Both the position numbers and the translations under genes were made by a program. A DNA stretch of 16,751 bases. Origin: JBOGIF01 sp050742415. GTDB taxonomy: Bacteria > Actinomycetota > Acidimicrobiia > Acidimicrobiales > AC-14. Every line of letters begins with the position of its first letter. Position 1 is the stretch's first letter. Below the pieces are notes generated by a model. That model was not told the origin of the DNA and made no database searches. It was given only the letters and a program-made list of their open reading frames with translations. Shown piece after piece: positions 1 to 7,445 of the stretch. The DNA lies in the NCBI GenBank assembly GCA_050742415.1, contig JBOGIF010000160.1:1-16751 (forward strand), written 5' to 3'.

Positions 1-108
1 CCTTTGTGGTGGTTTGGTCTCTTTCAGGACCCAGGCATGTCATTTTGAAACGTGAGGGGGCGGCGATGGGTCCAGGCCTACGAGCCCGAAACTGTCGTAC
101 TCCGCCCG

Positions 109-114
109 TAGCCT
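109..114 (+). promoter_or_regulatory. Candidate -10 box (TAGCCT) for a leaderless recQ-like transcript
   Basis: TAGCCT fits the TAnnnT actinobacterial -10 consensus and lies 8 nt before ATG 123, so transcription would start at or next to the start codon. I see no good -35 hexamer. The competing start at ATG 66 would make this box internal to the gene. Confidence 0.35.
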
Positions 115-122
115 CGCCGGGC

Positions 123-887
123 ATGGGTATCGAGGTCGAGGCGGCCGACCTTCTCCGTCGTCTCACGCGCAACCCGGCTTCGCAGTTCCGCAAGGGCCAG
201 CTCGAGGCTGTCGTGGCCCTCGTCGAACGACGTGAACGCGTCCTCGTTGTGCAGCGGACGGGCTGGGGCAAGAGCGCGGTCTACTTCATCGCCACCAGGC
301 TGCTGCGGGATCAGGGTTCCGGAGCCACGCTTCTGATCTCGCCTCTTCTGGCGCTTATGCGCAACCAGGTCGACATGGCTGCCCGGGCCGGCGTACGGGC
401 CGAGACCATCAACAGCTCCAACCGGGACGACTGGGCCGGAATCCGGGAAGCCATCCGCGACGGTGAGGTCGACCTTCTGCTCATCTCTCCCGAGCGGCTC
501 AACAACCTGCAGTTCCGAAACGACGTGCTGCCCGGTCTGGCGAAGGCGTCGGGCCTGCTCGTCGTGGACGAGGCGCACTGCGTGAGCGACTGGGGGCACG
601 ACTTTCGCCCCGACTACCGCCGAATCGGCCGCGTCCTCGCCCTGCTGCCCCGGGGTGTGCCGGTGCTGTGCACGACGGCGACCGCCAACGACCGTGTGGT
701 GGACGATGTCCTCGAGCAGCTCGGCCAGAGACCGTCGGTCATTCGGGGCCAGCTGGATCGCGAAAGTCTTGCCTTGTCAGTCCTCGAGCTCGGCCAACCG
801 GCGGAACGGCTGGCGTGGCTGGCTCGCGAGATTCCGACGATGCCCGGCACCGGCATCGTCTACCGTTCGTGTTGGCCAAGGCGGTGA
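123..887 (+). CDS. Truncated RecQ-family ATP-dependent DNA helicase (N-terminal RecA domain only)
   Basis: The 254-residue frame holds the first RecA-like domain of a RecQ helicase. Visible motifs are motif 0 FRKGQ (22-26), Walker A RTGWGKS (45-51), a conserved SPLLALMRNQ block (73-82), Walker B DEAH (149-152) followed by CVSDWGHDFRPDYR, and motif III TTATAN (184-189). The TGWGKS Walker A and the SPLLALMRNQ wording match, from memory, an actinobacterial RecQ subfamily of about 700 residues with a C-terminal phosphoribosyltransferase domain. Here the protein stops at GTGIVY plus seven unrelated residues, exactly where the second RecA domain should begin. The second motor domain, zinc/RQC region and C-terminal domain are therefore missing, and helicase activity is unlikely. 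Start choice: ATG 123 lies 8 nt after a TAGCCT box and directly precedes the conserved region. ATG 66, preceded by GAGGGGG, is an in-frame alternative adding 19 unremarkable residues. Confidence 0.85.
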   Translation: MGIEVEAADLLRRLTRNPASQFRKGQLEAVVALVERRERVLVVQRTGWGKSAVYFIATRLLRDQGSGATLLISPLLALMRNQVDMAARAGVRAETINSSNRDDWAGIREAIRDGEVDLLLISPERLNNLQFRNDVLPGLAKASGLLVVDEAHCVSDWGHDFRPDYRRIGRVLALLPRGVPVLCTTATANDRVVDDVLEQLGQRPSVIRGQLDRESLALSVLELGQPAERLAWLAREIPTMPGTGIVYRSCWPRR

Positions 888-895
888 GCAGCTGA
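863..895 (+). pseudogene. Residual C-terminal codons of the RecQ-like protein, out of frame with its N-terminal part
   Basis: In the frame other than that of the helicase fragment, positions 863-895 read PFVLAKAVSS followed by TGA. That stop overlaps the dprA ATG as TGATG, the usual layout of two coupled genes. A hydrophobic 'LPFVLA'-type strand ending within a few residues is what I expect at the C-terminus of a RecQ with a terminal phosphoribosyltransferase domain. The simplest reading is that more than 1 kb between GTGIVY and these last codons has been lost with a frame change. The match is short, so this is an inference from position and wording. Confidence 0.5.
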
Positions 896-1896
896 TGGCG
901 CGTCGGAGCGACCGGTCTTTGGCCGCCTTGTTGTTGACGCAGCGACTTGAGCCCGTCGAGGCCGACCCGCTGAAGGCGTCCGAGTACTGGGCGGTCGTCA
1001 CGGCCGAGCCGGAGCTGGAGGCGCTGCTCGAATGTGACGGCTCCGAGATCGCCAGGCGCATCGGCGTGGACGAGTATCAGGCGGCGCGGATCCGTCGGCT
1101 GCTCGATGGCGCCACCGCGTTCGCCTTCCAGCTCGAGCGCGTCGGGCAGGCCGGCATGCGTGTCGTGGCGTCGGTGGACGAGGACTATCCAGAGTCACTG
1201 AGCGCCCTCGGTCAAGCCGCTCCGCCGCTTCTTTACGCCTACGGCGAGCTCTCGTTGCTGAAGGAGCTGCATCTCGGCATCGTCGGCTCCCGCGACATCG
1301 TAACGGCGGGAGCGGAGGTGGCCAAGGCGGCGGCCCGGTCGGCTGTCGGCCACGGTCACGGTGTCGTATCGGGAGCGGCCAAGGGGGTCGACCAGCTGGC
1401 CATGCGCGCCGCCCTCGATGCAGGCGGCACCGCGGTAGGAGTGCTGGCCGACTCGCTGCAGCGGGCGGTGCGAGACGCAGAATTGCGCCGCGTCATCGGT
1501 GACGGCCGCCTCTGCCTGTGCTCCCCGTTCAAGCCTGACGCCGGGTTCTCGGTTGCCAACGCTATGGGCCGCAACAAGCTGATCTACGCGGTTTCGGCCG
1601 CCACGCTCGTGGTCGCTAGCGACCTCGATAAGGGCGGAACCTGGGCGGGGGCAGTCGAGGCTCTCCGTCGGCGAGTCACCCCGGTTCTGGTGTGGACGGG
1701 CGACGGCGCCGGGCCTGGGAACGAGGCACTGGTGGCTCGGGGCGGGACCGCCGTCAGCGAGATCGAGCGGATCTTCCCGTTGCCGATCCTCGAGTCGCCG
1801 GCTGTATCTGTCCGTCCGCTGAGCGGTTCACAGCTGTCGCTGAAGCTCGGCGAGCTCGTCGGGACCGGTCGCGACGAAACCCATCCCCGCCCGTAG
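895..1896 (+). CDS. DprA/Smf-like DNA-processing protein
   Basis: This 333-residue protein has a helical N-terminal part (about 1-120) and a DprA-type Rossmann domain. The nucleotide/DNA-binding signature is LGIVGSRD (127-134), followed by SGAAKGVDQLAMRAAL (159-174), the counterpart of the classical SGxARGID..AH..AL motif; the histidine position is M here. The GVLADSL segment (182-188) follows. Classical DprA binds single-stranded DNA and loads RecA during transformation. This protein is a divergent relative, and its pairing with a RecQ-type helicase suggests a different DNA-handling or defence role. Its ATG overlaps the TGA of the helicase C-terminal scrap as TGATG, so the two were probably translated in series. 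The natural C-terminus may be near SQLSLKL (about 314-320); the final residues DETHPRP look unconserved and may be read-through past a breakpoint. Confidence 0.8.
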   Translation: MARRSDRSLAALLLTQRLEPVEADPLKASEYWAVVTAEPELEALLECDGSEIARRIGVDEYQAARIRRLLDGATAFAFQLERVGQAGMRVVASVDEDYPESLSALGQAAPPLLYAYGELSLLKELHLGIVGSRDIVTAGAEVAKAAARSAVGHGHGVVSGAAKGVDQLAMRAALDAGGTAVGVLADSLQRAVRDAELRRVIGDGRLCLCSPFKPDAGFSVANAMGRNKLIYAVSAATLVVASDLDKGGTWAGAVEALRRRVTPVLVWTGDGAGPGNEALVARGGTAVSEIERIFPLPILESPAVSVRPLSGSQLSLKLGELVGTGRDETHPRP

Positions 1897-2017
1897 TTGG
1901 CTGCTGCACGCCGTGCTCGGGGTGGCGGTCCTGGTCGGGCCGTTCCTGGTGCTGCTCGTCGCCCGACGCCGGCGAAGGCGGCGACGGGAGGACGCGCTGT
2001 CAGCCCTTGAGCTGTGA
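1844..2017 (+). pseudogene. Possible 3' remnant of a membrane protein (TM helix plus Arg-8 tail)
   Basis: A frame shifted from dprA is open from 1844 to TGA 2015-2017. From about 1898 it encodes a hydrophobic stretch of some 20 residues (HAVLGVAVLVGPFLVLLVA), then eight consecutive arginines and EDALSALEL. That is the typical C-terminal anchor of a membrane or wall-anchored protein. No ATG lies in the frame, the first GTG (1913) is already inside the helix, and no ribosome site is visible, so it cannot be a normal complete gene. The last 18 nt overlap the 3' end of convergent tadC. It may be the tail of a gene joined to dprA by a deletion, or a chance frame in GC-rich DNA. Confidence 0.25.
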
Positions 2018-2902
2018 GAAGGAGCCGACAGCGGGGCCGAGGACCAGAGCCAAGATCGGCGGGAAGATGAACAGCACCAGGGGGAAGAGGATCTTGATCG
2101 GCATCTTCGCCGCCTTCTCCCGGGCCCAAGCCCGCCGGCGGGCCCGAACCTCTGTCGCCTGAGTCTTCAGGATCCGGCCGATCGGGATGCCGAGGGCGTC
2201 GGCCTGGAGCAGGGCCAGCACCAGCATGCGCACCACGTCGAGGTCCACCCGCTCGCGCAGGTGCTGTAGCGCCACCCTTCGAGGCAGGCCCAGCTCCATT
2301 TCCTGGAGCGCGATGGCGAGCTCGTCGGACAGGGGTGACGCGAAGTTCTTGCACACCATGGAGAGCGAAGCCTCGAAGCCGCTTCCCGCCTCGACGGCGA
2401 TGGCGAGCATGTCGACGATGTCGGGAAGGTCCTTGAACATGGCGTCCGACCGGACCCGGATCGCCCTCTTCAGTCGAGCTGCCGGGAGCTTGAATCCCAT
2501 GACGGGGAGCATCACGAAGGTGATTGTCCTCGTGAAGGGAGAGAGGGCCGGGAGGAACGGCAGCAGCGCCACACCGGCGGCGGCCAGGCCGACCTGGATG
2601 GCGAAGTGCTCGGCCGCCCTCCGCTTGCTGGCCAGCCCGGCCTGGGCCAGCTGCCGGTCGATGTTCTGGAGGTACTGACGGGGCAGCAGCCGCTCCAGCC
2701 GGTGCGACACGGCAGGCACGAGGCTCCTCACCAGGCGGGGTACCACGGGCTCGGCCAGCCGTCCCTGGAACCCGCTGGGGCTGGGATCGTCGAGGAACTC
2801 GTCGAGGTCGGGCGCTGTGTGCCGCCACGGGGTAAGGGCCCCCACCATCACGACGGCGCCGAGGAGCGCCAGTCCGAGGAAGAGGAGCGCAGCCGGGGAC
2901 AT
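2000..2902 (-). CDS. tadC: TadC-like Tad pilus inner-membrane platform protein
   Basis: This 300-residue membrane protein of the type II secretion system F (GspF-like) family is expected to form the inner-membrane platform of the Tad pilus with TadB. A first transmembrane helix is at about 4-22, two hydrophobic segments follow near 100-140, the T2SSF helical domain (DLPDIVDMLAIAVEAGSGFEASL and following) spans about 150-265, and a C-terminal helix (ILFPLVLFIFPPILALVLG) ends the protein. The ATG at 2902 overlaps the tadB TGA in ATGA, so translation is coupled. In-frame starts farther upstream would run into tadB and give an Arg/Pro-rich leader, so they are rejected. It is the last gene of the minus-strand tad block and is convergent with dprA. 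Confidence 0.88.
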   Translation of the reverse strand: MSPAALLFLGLALLGAVVMVGALTPWRHTAPDLDEFLDDPSPSGFQGRLAEPVVPRLVRSLVPAVSHRLERLLPRQYLQNIDRQLAQAGLASKRRAAEHFAIQVGLAAAGVALLPFLPALSPFTRTITFVMLPVMGFKLPAARLKRAIRVRSDAMFKDLPDIVDMLAIAVEAGSGFEASLSMVCKNFASPLSDELAIALQEMELGLPRRVALQHLRERVDLDVVRMLVLALLQADALGIPIGRILKTQATEVRARRRAWAREKAAKMPIKILFPLVLFIFPPILALVLGPAVGSFSQLKG

Positions 2903-3849
2903 CAGATCTCGATCTTCACCATGCGGAGGATCACGAGCAGCCCGACCAGGACCGACGCTCCGCAGAGCGCCAGGAGGACCAGGCCCCAACCCTGGTGGAG
3001 CGGTGCGACGTAGGACGGGTTCAGGAGCTCGAGCAGCCCGAAGAGGAAGGGCACCAGCCCGGCGAGGACGTAGGCCGACATCCGGCCCTCGGCGGTGAGC
3101 ACGTTGACCTCACGCCGGATCTCGCCTCGGGCGCGGATGAAGTCGGCGAGTGTGTGCAGGAGGTCGGCCAGCCGGCCTCCGATCGTCTGCTGGATTCGGA
3201 TGGCCTGCACGACGATGTCCATGTCGCGGATCTGCAGCCGCGCCGCCATCCGTTCGAGCGCGACGACGGTCGGGTCTCCCAGCCGGGTCTCGGCCACGAT
3301 CTGTGAGAACTCCTCGGAGAGGGGAGGGCCGGCCTCCTCGCACATCAGCTGGATGGCTCGAAGGAACGTGTGCCCGGCGGTCAGCGACGACGCCACCAGG
3401 GCGAGGGCGTCGGGTAGCTGAGCCTCGAACTTCTTTCTGCGTCTGGCCACGCGGAACCGCAGCACGAGGACGGACAGGGGCATGGCGCCGAGCGCGGCGG
3501 CGATCGCCACGGGCAAGGCGTGGGTGGCGACCAGAACCACGGCGGCCATACCCAGTGCAGCTCCGATGACGATGACGACGAACTCGCCGGGCCTTAGGGG
3601 CACCTTGGCCTGTTCGAGGGCGTGGCTCAGGCGACCACCTGTGTCCATTCGCTCGACCACCTGGCCGGCCAGGTCCACCGCCCGGACCGTGATGGCGCTC
3701 AGGTCATCGCCTTGGCCGCTCTCGTCCGGTGACAGCGGTGCCAGGCCGAGAAGCTCGTCGATGGCCCTGCGCTCGGCCCGCCGCTGCACGAGCCCCGCTG
3801 AGATCATCACGGCGAGCCCTCCGACGAGGGCGAGAACGGCGACTATCAC
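2902..3849 (-). CDS. tadB: TadB-like Tad pilus inner-membrane platform protein
   Basis: This 315-residue T2SSF-family protein is the partner of TadC in the Tad platform. A transmembrane helix starts almost at the N-terminus (1-20), a hydrophobic pair sits at about 75-125, then comes the T2SSF domain (QLPDALALVASSLTAGHTFLRAIQ and the QTIGGRLADLLHTLADFIR region), and two hydrophobic C-terminal helices follow. The GTG at 3849 is chosen because AGGA lies 6 nt upstream, it begins 8 nt after the cpaE stop, and the hydrophobic helix starts there. The frame stays open far upstream inside cpaE, but that part is Arg/Pro-rich shadow. In most tad loci the ATPase gene tadA/cpaF sits between cpaE and tadB; here only 8 nt separate them. 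Confidence 0.87.
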   Translation of the reverse strand: MIVAVLALVGGLAVMISAGLVQRRAERRAIDELLGLAPLSPDESGQGDDLSAITVRAVDLAGQVVERMDTGGRLSHALEQAKVPLRPGEFVVIVIGAALGMAAVVLVATHALPVAIAAALGAMPLSVLVLRFRVARRRKKFEAQLPDALALVASSLTAGHTFLRAIQLMCEEAGPPLSEEFSQIVAETRLGDPTVVALERMAARLQIRDMDIVVQAIRIQQTIGGRLADLLHTLADFIRARGEIRREVNVLTAEGRMSAYVLAGLVPFLFGLLELLNPSYVAPLHQGWGLVLLALCGASVLVGLLVILRMVKIEI

Positions 3850-3857
3850 ACCAGGTC

Positions 3858-5075
3858 CTAAGCCGACTTCTTGCGCCGACCACCGAGCAGATGACGCCGG
3901 GGTGCGACGGGCGCGACCTCGAGGCCGGCCACGCCGGTGCTGGCCAGGCCTGAGACCAGCACCTTGCTGACCCCGCTGTGGGGGGCGTAGGCCAGCACCG
4001 GCTGGCCCATGTTGAGCGACCGGTTCACCTCGCGGCCGTAGGGGATCACGATCGAGAACCCCTGGGGGAAGTACCTCGCCATCCGGTCGACGTCGATACC
4101 CACGTCGGAGTCCACCTTGTTGAGCACCAGCTCCACCCGCTCCTCCGGCACCTTGAGCTGCTTGAAGGTGGACAGCAGGCTCCCGAGGTTGCGCACGCTC
4201 GGCAGGTCGAGGGTGGCGATGGCGAAGACCTGGTCGGCGGAGTCGAGGGCGGCGAGCACCGTCTCGCTCAACCCGGTCGGCGTGTCGACGATCACGTAGT
4301 CGAAGCGCGACTTGGCCGCTTCGATCACCCTCGTCACATCGTCGGCGCCGATAGCGTCGGCGTCGCCGGGAGCGTCGGGAGCGGCGAGCACCCGCAGGCC
4401 GGTGTCGTGGCGGGCCATGTGCTCCTCGAGCCGGGGACCGAGGTCGTCGCTGTCGCCGTCGGTGCCCAGCAGGTCGCCGATCGTGTACTTGGGCTTCAGC
4501 CGCAGCGCCGTCGAGAGCTCGCCGAACTGGAGGTCGAGGTCGATCAGGCCCGTCCGCTTCCCGAAGCGCGACTGCAGGTGGTAGGCGAGGTTGGTGGCGA
4601 GGAAGGTCTTCCCGCAGCCGCCGGTGGCCGAAGTCACCACGATCACGGTCCCCGTCTTGGCGGGCACATGGTCCTCGATCCTGTCCAACGACGCCATCTG
4701 GCCGATCTCCAGCGCCTGCTCGACGGCCTCGAGCAGCACGTCGTCCGTCACCGGCAGGCGGAGGATGTCGAGGGCGCCGGTGCGGACCGTGGCGCGGAGG
4801 TTCGAGCTGCGCCATTGGTCGGGCGCGAGGAGAAGCCTCATCTGCGGGCACCGGTTGCGAAGGGCACGGAGCGCTTGGAGCCCGGAGCTGGTCAGCGCCG
4901 ACGGGCCGGCGATCACCAGGTCGAAGGTGTCACCCCCGGCGATCAGGTCGTCAATCGCCTCGAGCTCGTCGTAGTGGATCGCCTGGTCACGCTGTCGCAG
5001 GGTCGAAGTCACCTGCTCGATCTGCTGCCGCAGCTCGCCGGTGGCGCCGAGCACGAGCAGCTTCGGATTGCGCAC
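3858..5075 (-). CDS. cpaE: CpaE/TadZ-like pilus localisation ATPase
   Basis: This 405-residue protein has two domains. Residues about 5-125 form an atypical receiver-like domain (KLLVLGATGE, FDLVIAGPSAL). Residues about 142-370 form a MinD/ParA-type ATPase with SATGGCGKT (149-157), LIDLDLQFG (177-185) and the switch YVIVDTP. The family positions the Tad pilus machinery, often at a cell pole. The deviant Walker A normally reads KGGxGK[ST]; here the signature lysine position (151) is threonine, while the P-loop lysine K156 is kept. Such loss is known in some TadZ proteins and suggests altered hydrolysis or dimer control. The ATG at 5075 is 10 nt downstream of the cpaB stop. The C-terminus RRKKSA is basic. 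Confidence 0.88.
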   Translation of the reverse strand: MRNPKLLVLGATGELRQQIEQVTSTLRQRDQAIHYDELEAIDDLIAGGDTFDLVIAGPSALTSSGLQALRALRNRCPQMRLLLAPDQWRSSNLRATVRTGALDILRLPVTDDVLLEAVEQALEIGQMASLDRIEDHVPAKTGTVIVVTSATGGCGKTFLATNLAYHLQSRFGKRTGLIDLDLQFGELSTALRLKPKYTIGDLLGTDGDSDDLGPRLEEHMARHDTGLRVLAAPDAPGDADAIGADDVTRVIEAAKSRFDYVIVDTPTGLSETVLAALDSADQVFAIATLDLPSVRNLGSLLSTFKQLKVPEERVELVLNKVDSDVGIDVDRMARYFPQGFSIVIPYGREVNRSLNMGQPVLAYAPHSGVSKVLVSGLASTGVAGLEVAPVAPRRHLLGGRRKKSA

Positions 5076-5085
5076 GCCCGGCCTC

Positions 5086-5811
5086 CTAGCCCGGCCGCAG
5101 GGCTTCGGTGGGCCCTGCTCCCGGCGTGGTCACGCGTCCCTCGCCCCGGGGGACCAGGTCGAACCAGAGCTTCTCGAACTCGCTCAGATAGATGAGCCGC
5201 TCGGCCTCCGCCGGCGTCACCGCCAACAGATAGATCAGGTTGGGACTACCAGGCTGGCCCTGGGCTGCGGGCAGTCCGGCGCCGTTCACGTTGAGCACGT
5301 CGACGGCCTGCAGGACCAGGCGCACACCCGGTGCGGCCCCCTCACCCCGGCTGACGCCGTAGACATCGATGCGGTCACCCGTGCCCGCGAACCCGGCGAT
5401 GCCCGGCACGGGCTGGAGCTCCAGCGCCAGGGCCCGCTTGCCGGCGGGGATGACCACGGTGCCGATGCGCGTCTGGGGGGCGGGGAACATCTCGACGGTG
5501 ACGATCGTCCCCACGGGGATGGTCGCAGCCGCCACGCCGCTGCTCACCTGCGAAGGGTCGGTCACGGCGCCGGCGGGACTCACCTCCGGGGCCACCGCCC
5601 TGGCCCGGATCTGCCCGGCAGCCAGCGCCGCCGATCCCGCCGTGCCCGTCTCTACGGCCTCGGCGGCGTAGAAGACTTCGACCTTCGGTGAGCTGTTCGA
5701 ACCGCCCAGACCTCGGCTTCCGAAGTAGGCGGCCCCACTGCCGCCCGCTACGAAGATGGCGAAGCCGGCGAGCAGCATCACCTTGGTCCTGGTTGTCATC
5801 TGTCCCCGCAT
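5086..5811 (-). CDS. cpaB: CpaB/RcpC-like Flp pilus assembly protein
   Basis: This roughly 240-residue secreted or membrane-anchored protein has an N-terminal hydrophobic helix (VMLLAGFAIFVAGGSGAAYFG). A SAF-type domain follows (AAEAVETGTAGSAALAAGQI, then ATIPVGTIVTVEMF). The RcpC/CpaB C-terminal domain follows (ALALELQPVPGIAGFAGTGDRIDVYGV, then LIYLLAVTPAEAERLIYLSEFEKLWFDLVP). CpaB/RcpC is a periplasmic component thought to support the channel through which the pilus exits. Start choice: ATG 5811 has AAAGG 5 nt upstream; ATG 5799 (GGGGA, 3 nt) would shorten the protein by four residues. A 116-nt gap separates it from tadG, the longest gap within the block apart from the one beyond the tadE pair. 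The next gene, cpaE, begins 10 nt after its stop. Confidence 0.85.
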   Translation of the reverse strand: MRGQMTTRTKVMLLAGFAIFVAGGSGAAYFGSRGLGGSNSSPKVEVFYAAEAVETGTAGSAALAAGQIRARAVAPEVSPAGAVTDPSQVSSGVAAATIPVGTIVTVEMFPAPQTRIGTVVIPAGKRALALELQPVPGIAGFAGTGDRIDVYGVSRGEGAAPGVRLVLQAVDVLNVNGAGLPAAQGQPGSPNLIYLLAVTPAEAERLIYLSEFEKLWFDLVPRGEGRVTTPGAGPTEALRPG

Positions 5812-5893
5812 GTCGGCCTTTGTTGTGACGACGAGCACGGCGATCTGGTGGAGCGCGCATCCCGTTGTGTCTGTCAGGAGTGTCGGCACGTTG

Positions 5894-5911
5894 GGGCTCG
5901 GGATTGAGCCC
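5894..5911. repeat. Short inverted repeat in the tadG-cpaB gap
   Basis: GGGCTC and GAGCCC form a perfect 6-bp stem around a 6-nt loop, in the 116-nt gap between the tadG stop and the cpaB start. No T-run follows on either strand, so it is not a standard intrinsic terminator. It could be a weak attenuator or processing site, or simply chance. I see nothing else in the gap apart from the cpaB ribosome site. Confidence 0.3.
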
Positions 5912-5927
5912 GCGGCCCAGATCGTCG

Positions 5928-7445
5928 CTAGTTGCCCACCAGGTGGACAGGGTCACCGACGATGTTCACCGACCAGGTGGTGCGGTCGTTGGACGTCGAA
6001 CCCACCGTGTAGCGGATCTGCCACCAGACCTTCGTTCCGTAGAGCGTCGTGTAGTTCGGGGGCAGGCTGATGTCGAGCGTCATCCTGCGGTCGTTGTACT
6101 TGGAGGTGCTCTGAAGGCCCGTGTATGGCTGCGCGCCGGTCCCGCTGACGGTCAACGACGTGACCCCGGATGCCCCGCAGCCCCCCGATGGAGGCGTGGG
6201 TGGGTTGCAGAGCGTCGTCCATCTGAAGGTGGTGGGACTGCCGTTGGGGTCGAGCACCTCGATCTTCTGGGCTCCCTCGCCAGCGTCGAAGAGGGTGATC
6301 TGCATGGTCTTGCCGGCGTGGATGGGGTCGATCTGAGCCAGGTAGAAGGTCGCCGTCGATCCGGACGAACCACCCAAGTTGGCGAATATCGACATGTCGC
6401 CGACGCCGTGGATCTGCGGGCACGATGCGGAGTAGCCGGCCTGCCCCGAGATGGTTGTGCAGGCGGCGAACAGCAGGCCGGTGTAGGCCCTCAGGCCGAA
6501 GCCGTTCGACGCCCGGCTCTCGGTCGTCTGGGCGTTGGTCTTGACCCGCACGTAGTAGGTACCGGCCGTCGGGCTCACCCACGTGTGCAGCGGCATCCAC
6601 AGGTTGCGGTGCAGCAGGTCGTTGGTAGTGATCGTCGTCGTGGAGAGCAGCGGGTTGTCGCTGGTGTCGAGCGGGGTGTTGTCGGTGCCGTAGACCTGGA
6701 GCACGCTGGTGACGGCCTGCGCTTCCGACGCCAGGGCGATGTCGGGAGCGGCCAAGGTCGTGCTGTAGCCGCCGTCATAGACCTCTAGCTTGAGGGAGCT
6801 CTGGGCTTGGGGGAGCTCGACGGCGTACAGGTAACCCGCCGGGTCGTAGTCGGGGTTGGCGGCCGACCCGTTGTTGCACTGGAGCGCGGAGCCGGTGGAG
6901 GTCGTGTACGACTCGTTCCGGGCCAGCTTGAGGTCGCCGCTCTCGTGGCCGGCGCAGTACCCGTTCACCGCCGCCCAGAAGTTCTCCCGGTTCGATCCGC
7001 TGAGCAGGTCGCCGGTGCCGAACGTGTTCTTGGGACTGCCGAGCGGCACCGGCAGGATGTACTCGGCGGTCGCCCGCCGGGTGATCGACTGGTTGCCCTG
7101 GAACATGTGCGAGAAGGCCTGGGGCGCCTTGGAGTCGGTTATCGACACGACCAGTCGGCGCGTGTACCCGGCCATCGGCGAGACGCTGATGGTCATGGTG
7201 GCACTGGGCACCACGCGGTTCTTGGCCGCCGCGGCCAGCGCGACGGTCTGGGCGGTGGGGAAGTCCGGCATCCAGACGACGCCGGCGAGCGCGGCGGTGT
7301 CGGCCGCCCGCTGGATCTCGGAGCCGCGCGCGTACCAACCCCCCACGTCGACCACGAAGGCGGCGGAGATCATGAGTATGGTCACCGCCAGGGCGACGAA
7401 GGCGACGAGATAACCGCCCTCTCCGGATGGCTTGCGGGCTGCCAT
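5928..7445 (-). CDS. TadG-like pilus assembly protein with a large extracytoplasmic beta-rich region
   Basis: The N-terminus of this 505-residue protein carries the TadG/Flp-associated signature: a hydrophobic helix (YLVAFVALAVTILMISAAF, 12-30), then VDVGGWYARGSEIQRAADTAALAG, which is diagnostic for the family. The remaining roughly 450 residues are Thr/Ser/Gly-rich and extracytoplasmic. They include two segments resembling bacterial pre-peptidase C-type beta-sandwich domains (SLKLEVYDGG with YYVRVKTNAQ; MQITLFDAGEGAQKIEVLD) and at least six cysteines. TadG proteins are thought to link or adorn the pilus with the envelope. I see no clear VWA/MIDAS motif, which some TadG proteins have. The ATG at 7445 overlaps the upstream tadE stop in ATGA, so translation is coupled. 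The longer in-frame start upstream would lie inside tadE and is rejected. Confidence 0.8.
   Translation of the reverse strand: MAARKPSGEGGYLVAFVALAVTILMISAAFVVDVGGWYARGSEIQRAADTAALAGVVWMPDFPTAQTVALAAAAKNRVVPSATMTISVSPMAGYTRRLVVSITDSKAPQAFSHMFQGNQSITRRATAEYILPVPLGSPKNTFGTGDLLSGSNRENFWAAVNGYCAGHESGDLKLARNESYTTSTGSALQCNNGSAANPDYDPAGYLYAVELPQAQSSLKLEVYDGGYSTTLAAPDIALASEAQAVTSVLQVYGTDNTPLDTSDNPLLSTTTITTNDLLHRNLWMPLHTWVSPTAGTYYVRVKTNAQTTESRASNGFGLRAYTGLLFAACTTISGQAGYSASCPQIHGVGDMSIFANLGGSSGSTATFYLAQIDPIHAGKTMQITLFDAGEGAQKIEVLDPNGSPTTFRWTTLCNPPTPPSGGCGASGVTSLTVSGTGAQPYTGLQSTSKYNDRRMTLDISLPPNYTTLYGTKVWWQIRYTVGSTSNDRTTWSVNIVGDPVHLVGN

Noticed and set aside
1957..1986. GC hairpin (CGTCGCC/GGCGACG) between convergent dprA and tadC as a terminator
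   Set aside because: The arms pair but have a bulge, no T-run follows on either strand, and the same bases encode the arginine run, so composition alone may explain it.
1584..2828. 414-residue minus-strand open frame over dprA and tadC
   Set aside because: It overlaps tadC in another frame and dprA antisense, and its composition is Arg/Pro/Ala-rich with no domain.
3850..4851. Long open extension of the tadB frame (to a 649-residue protein)
   Set aside because: It runs antiphase through cpaE, is rich in Arg, Pro and Gly with no domain, and the real tadB start with a ribosome site lies at 3849.
3978..5195. 405-residue plus-strand open frame opposite cpaE
   Set aside because: It mirrors cpaE codons, is His/Val/Gly/Leu-rich and has no recognisable motif, as expected for the antisense of GC-rich coding DNA.
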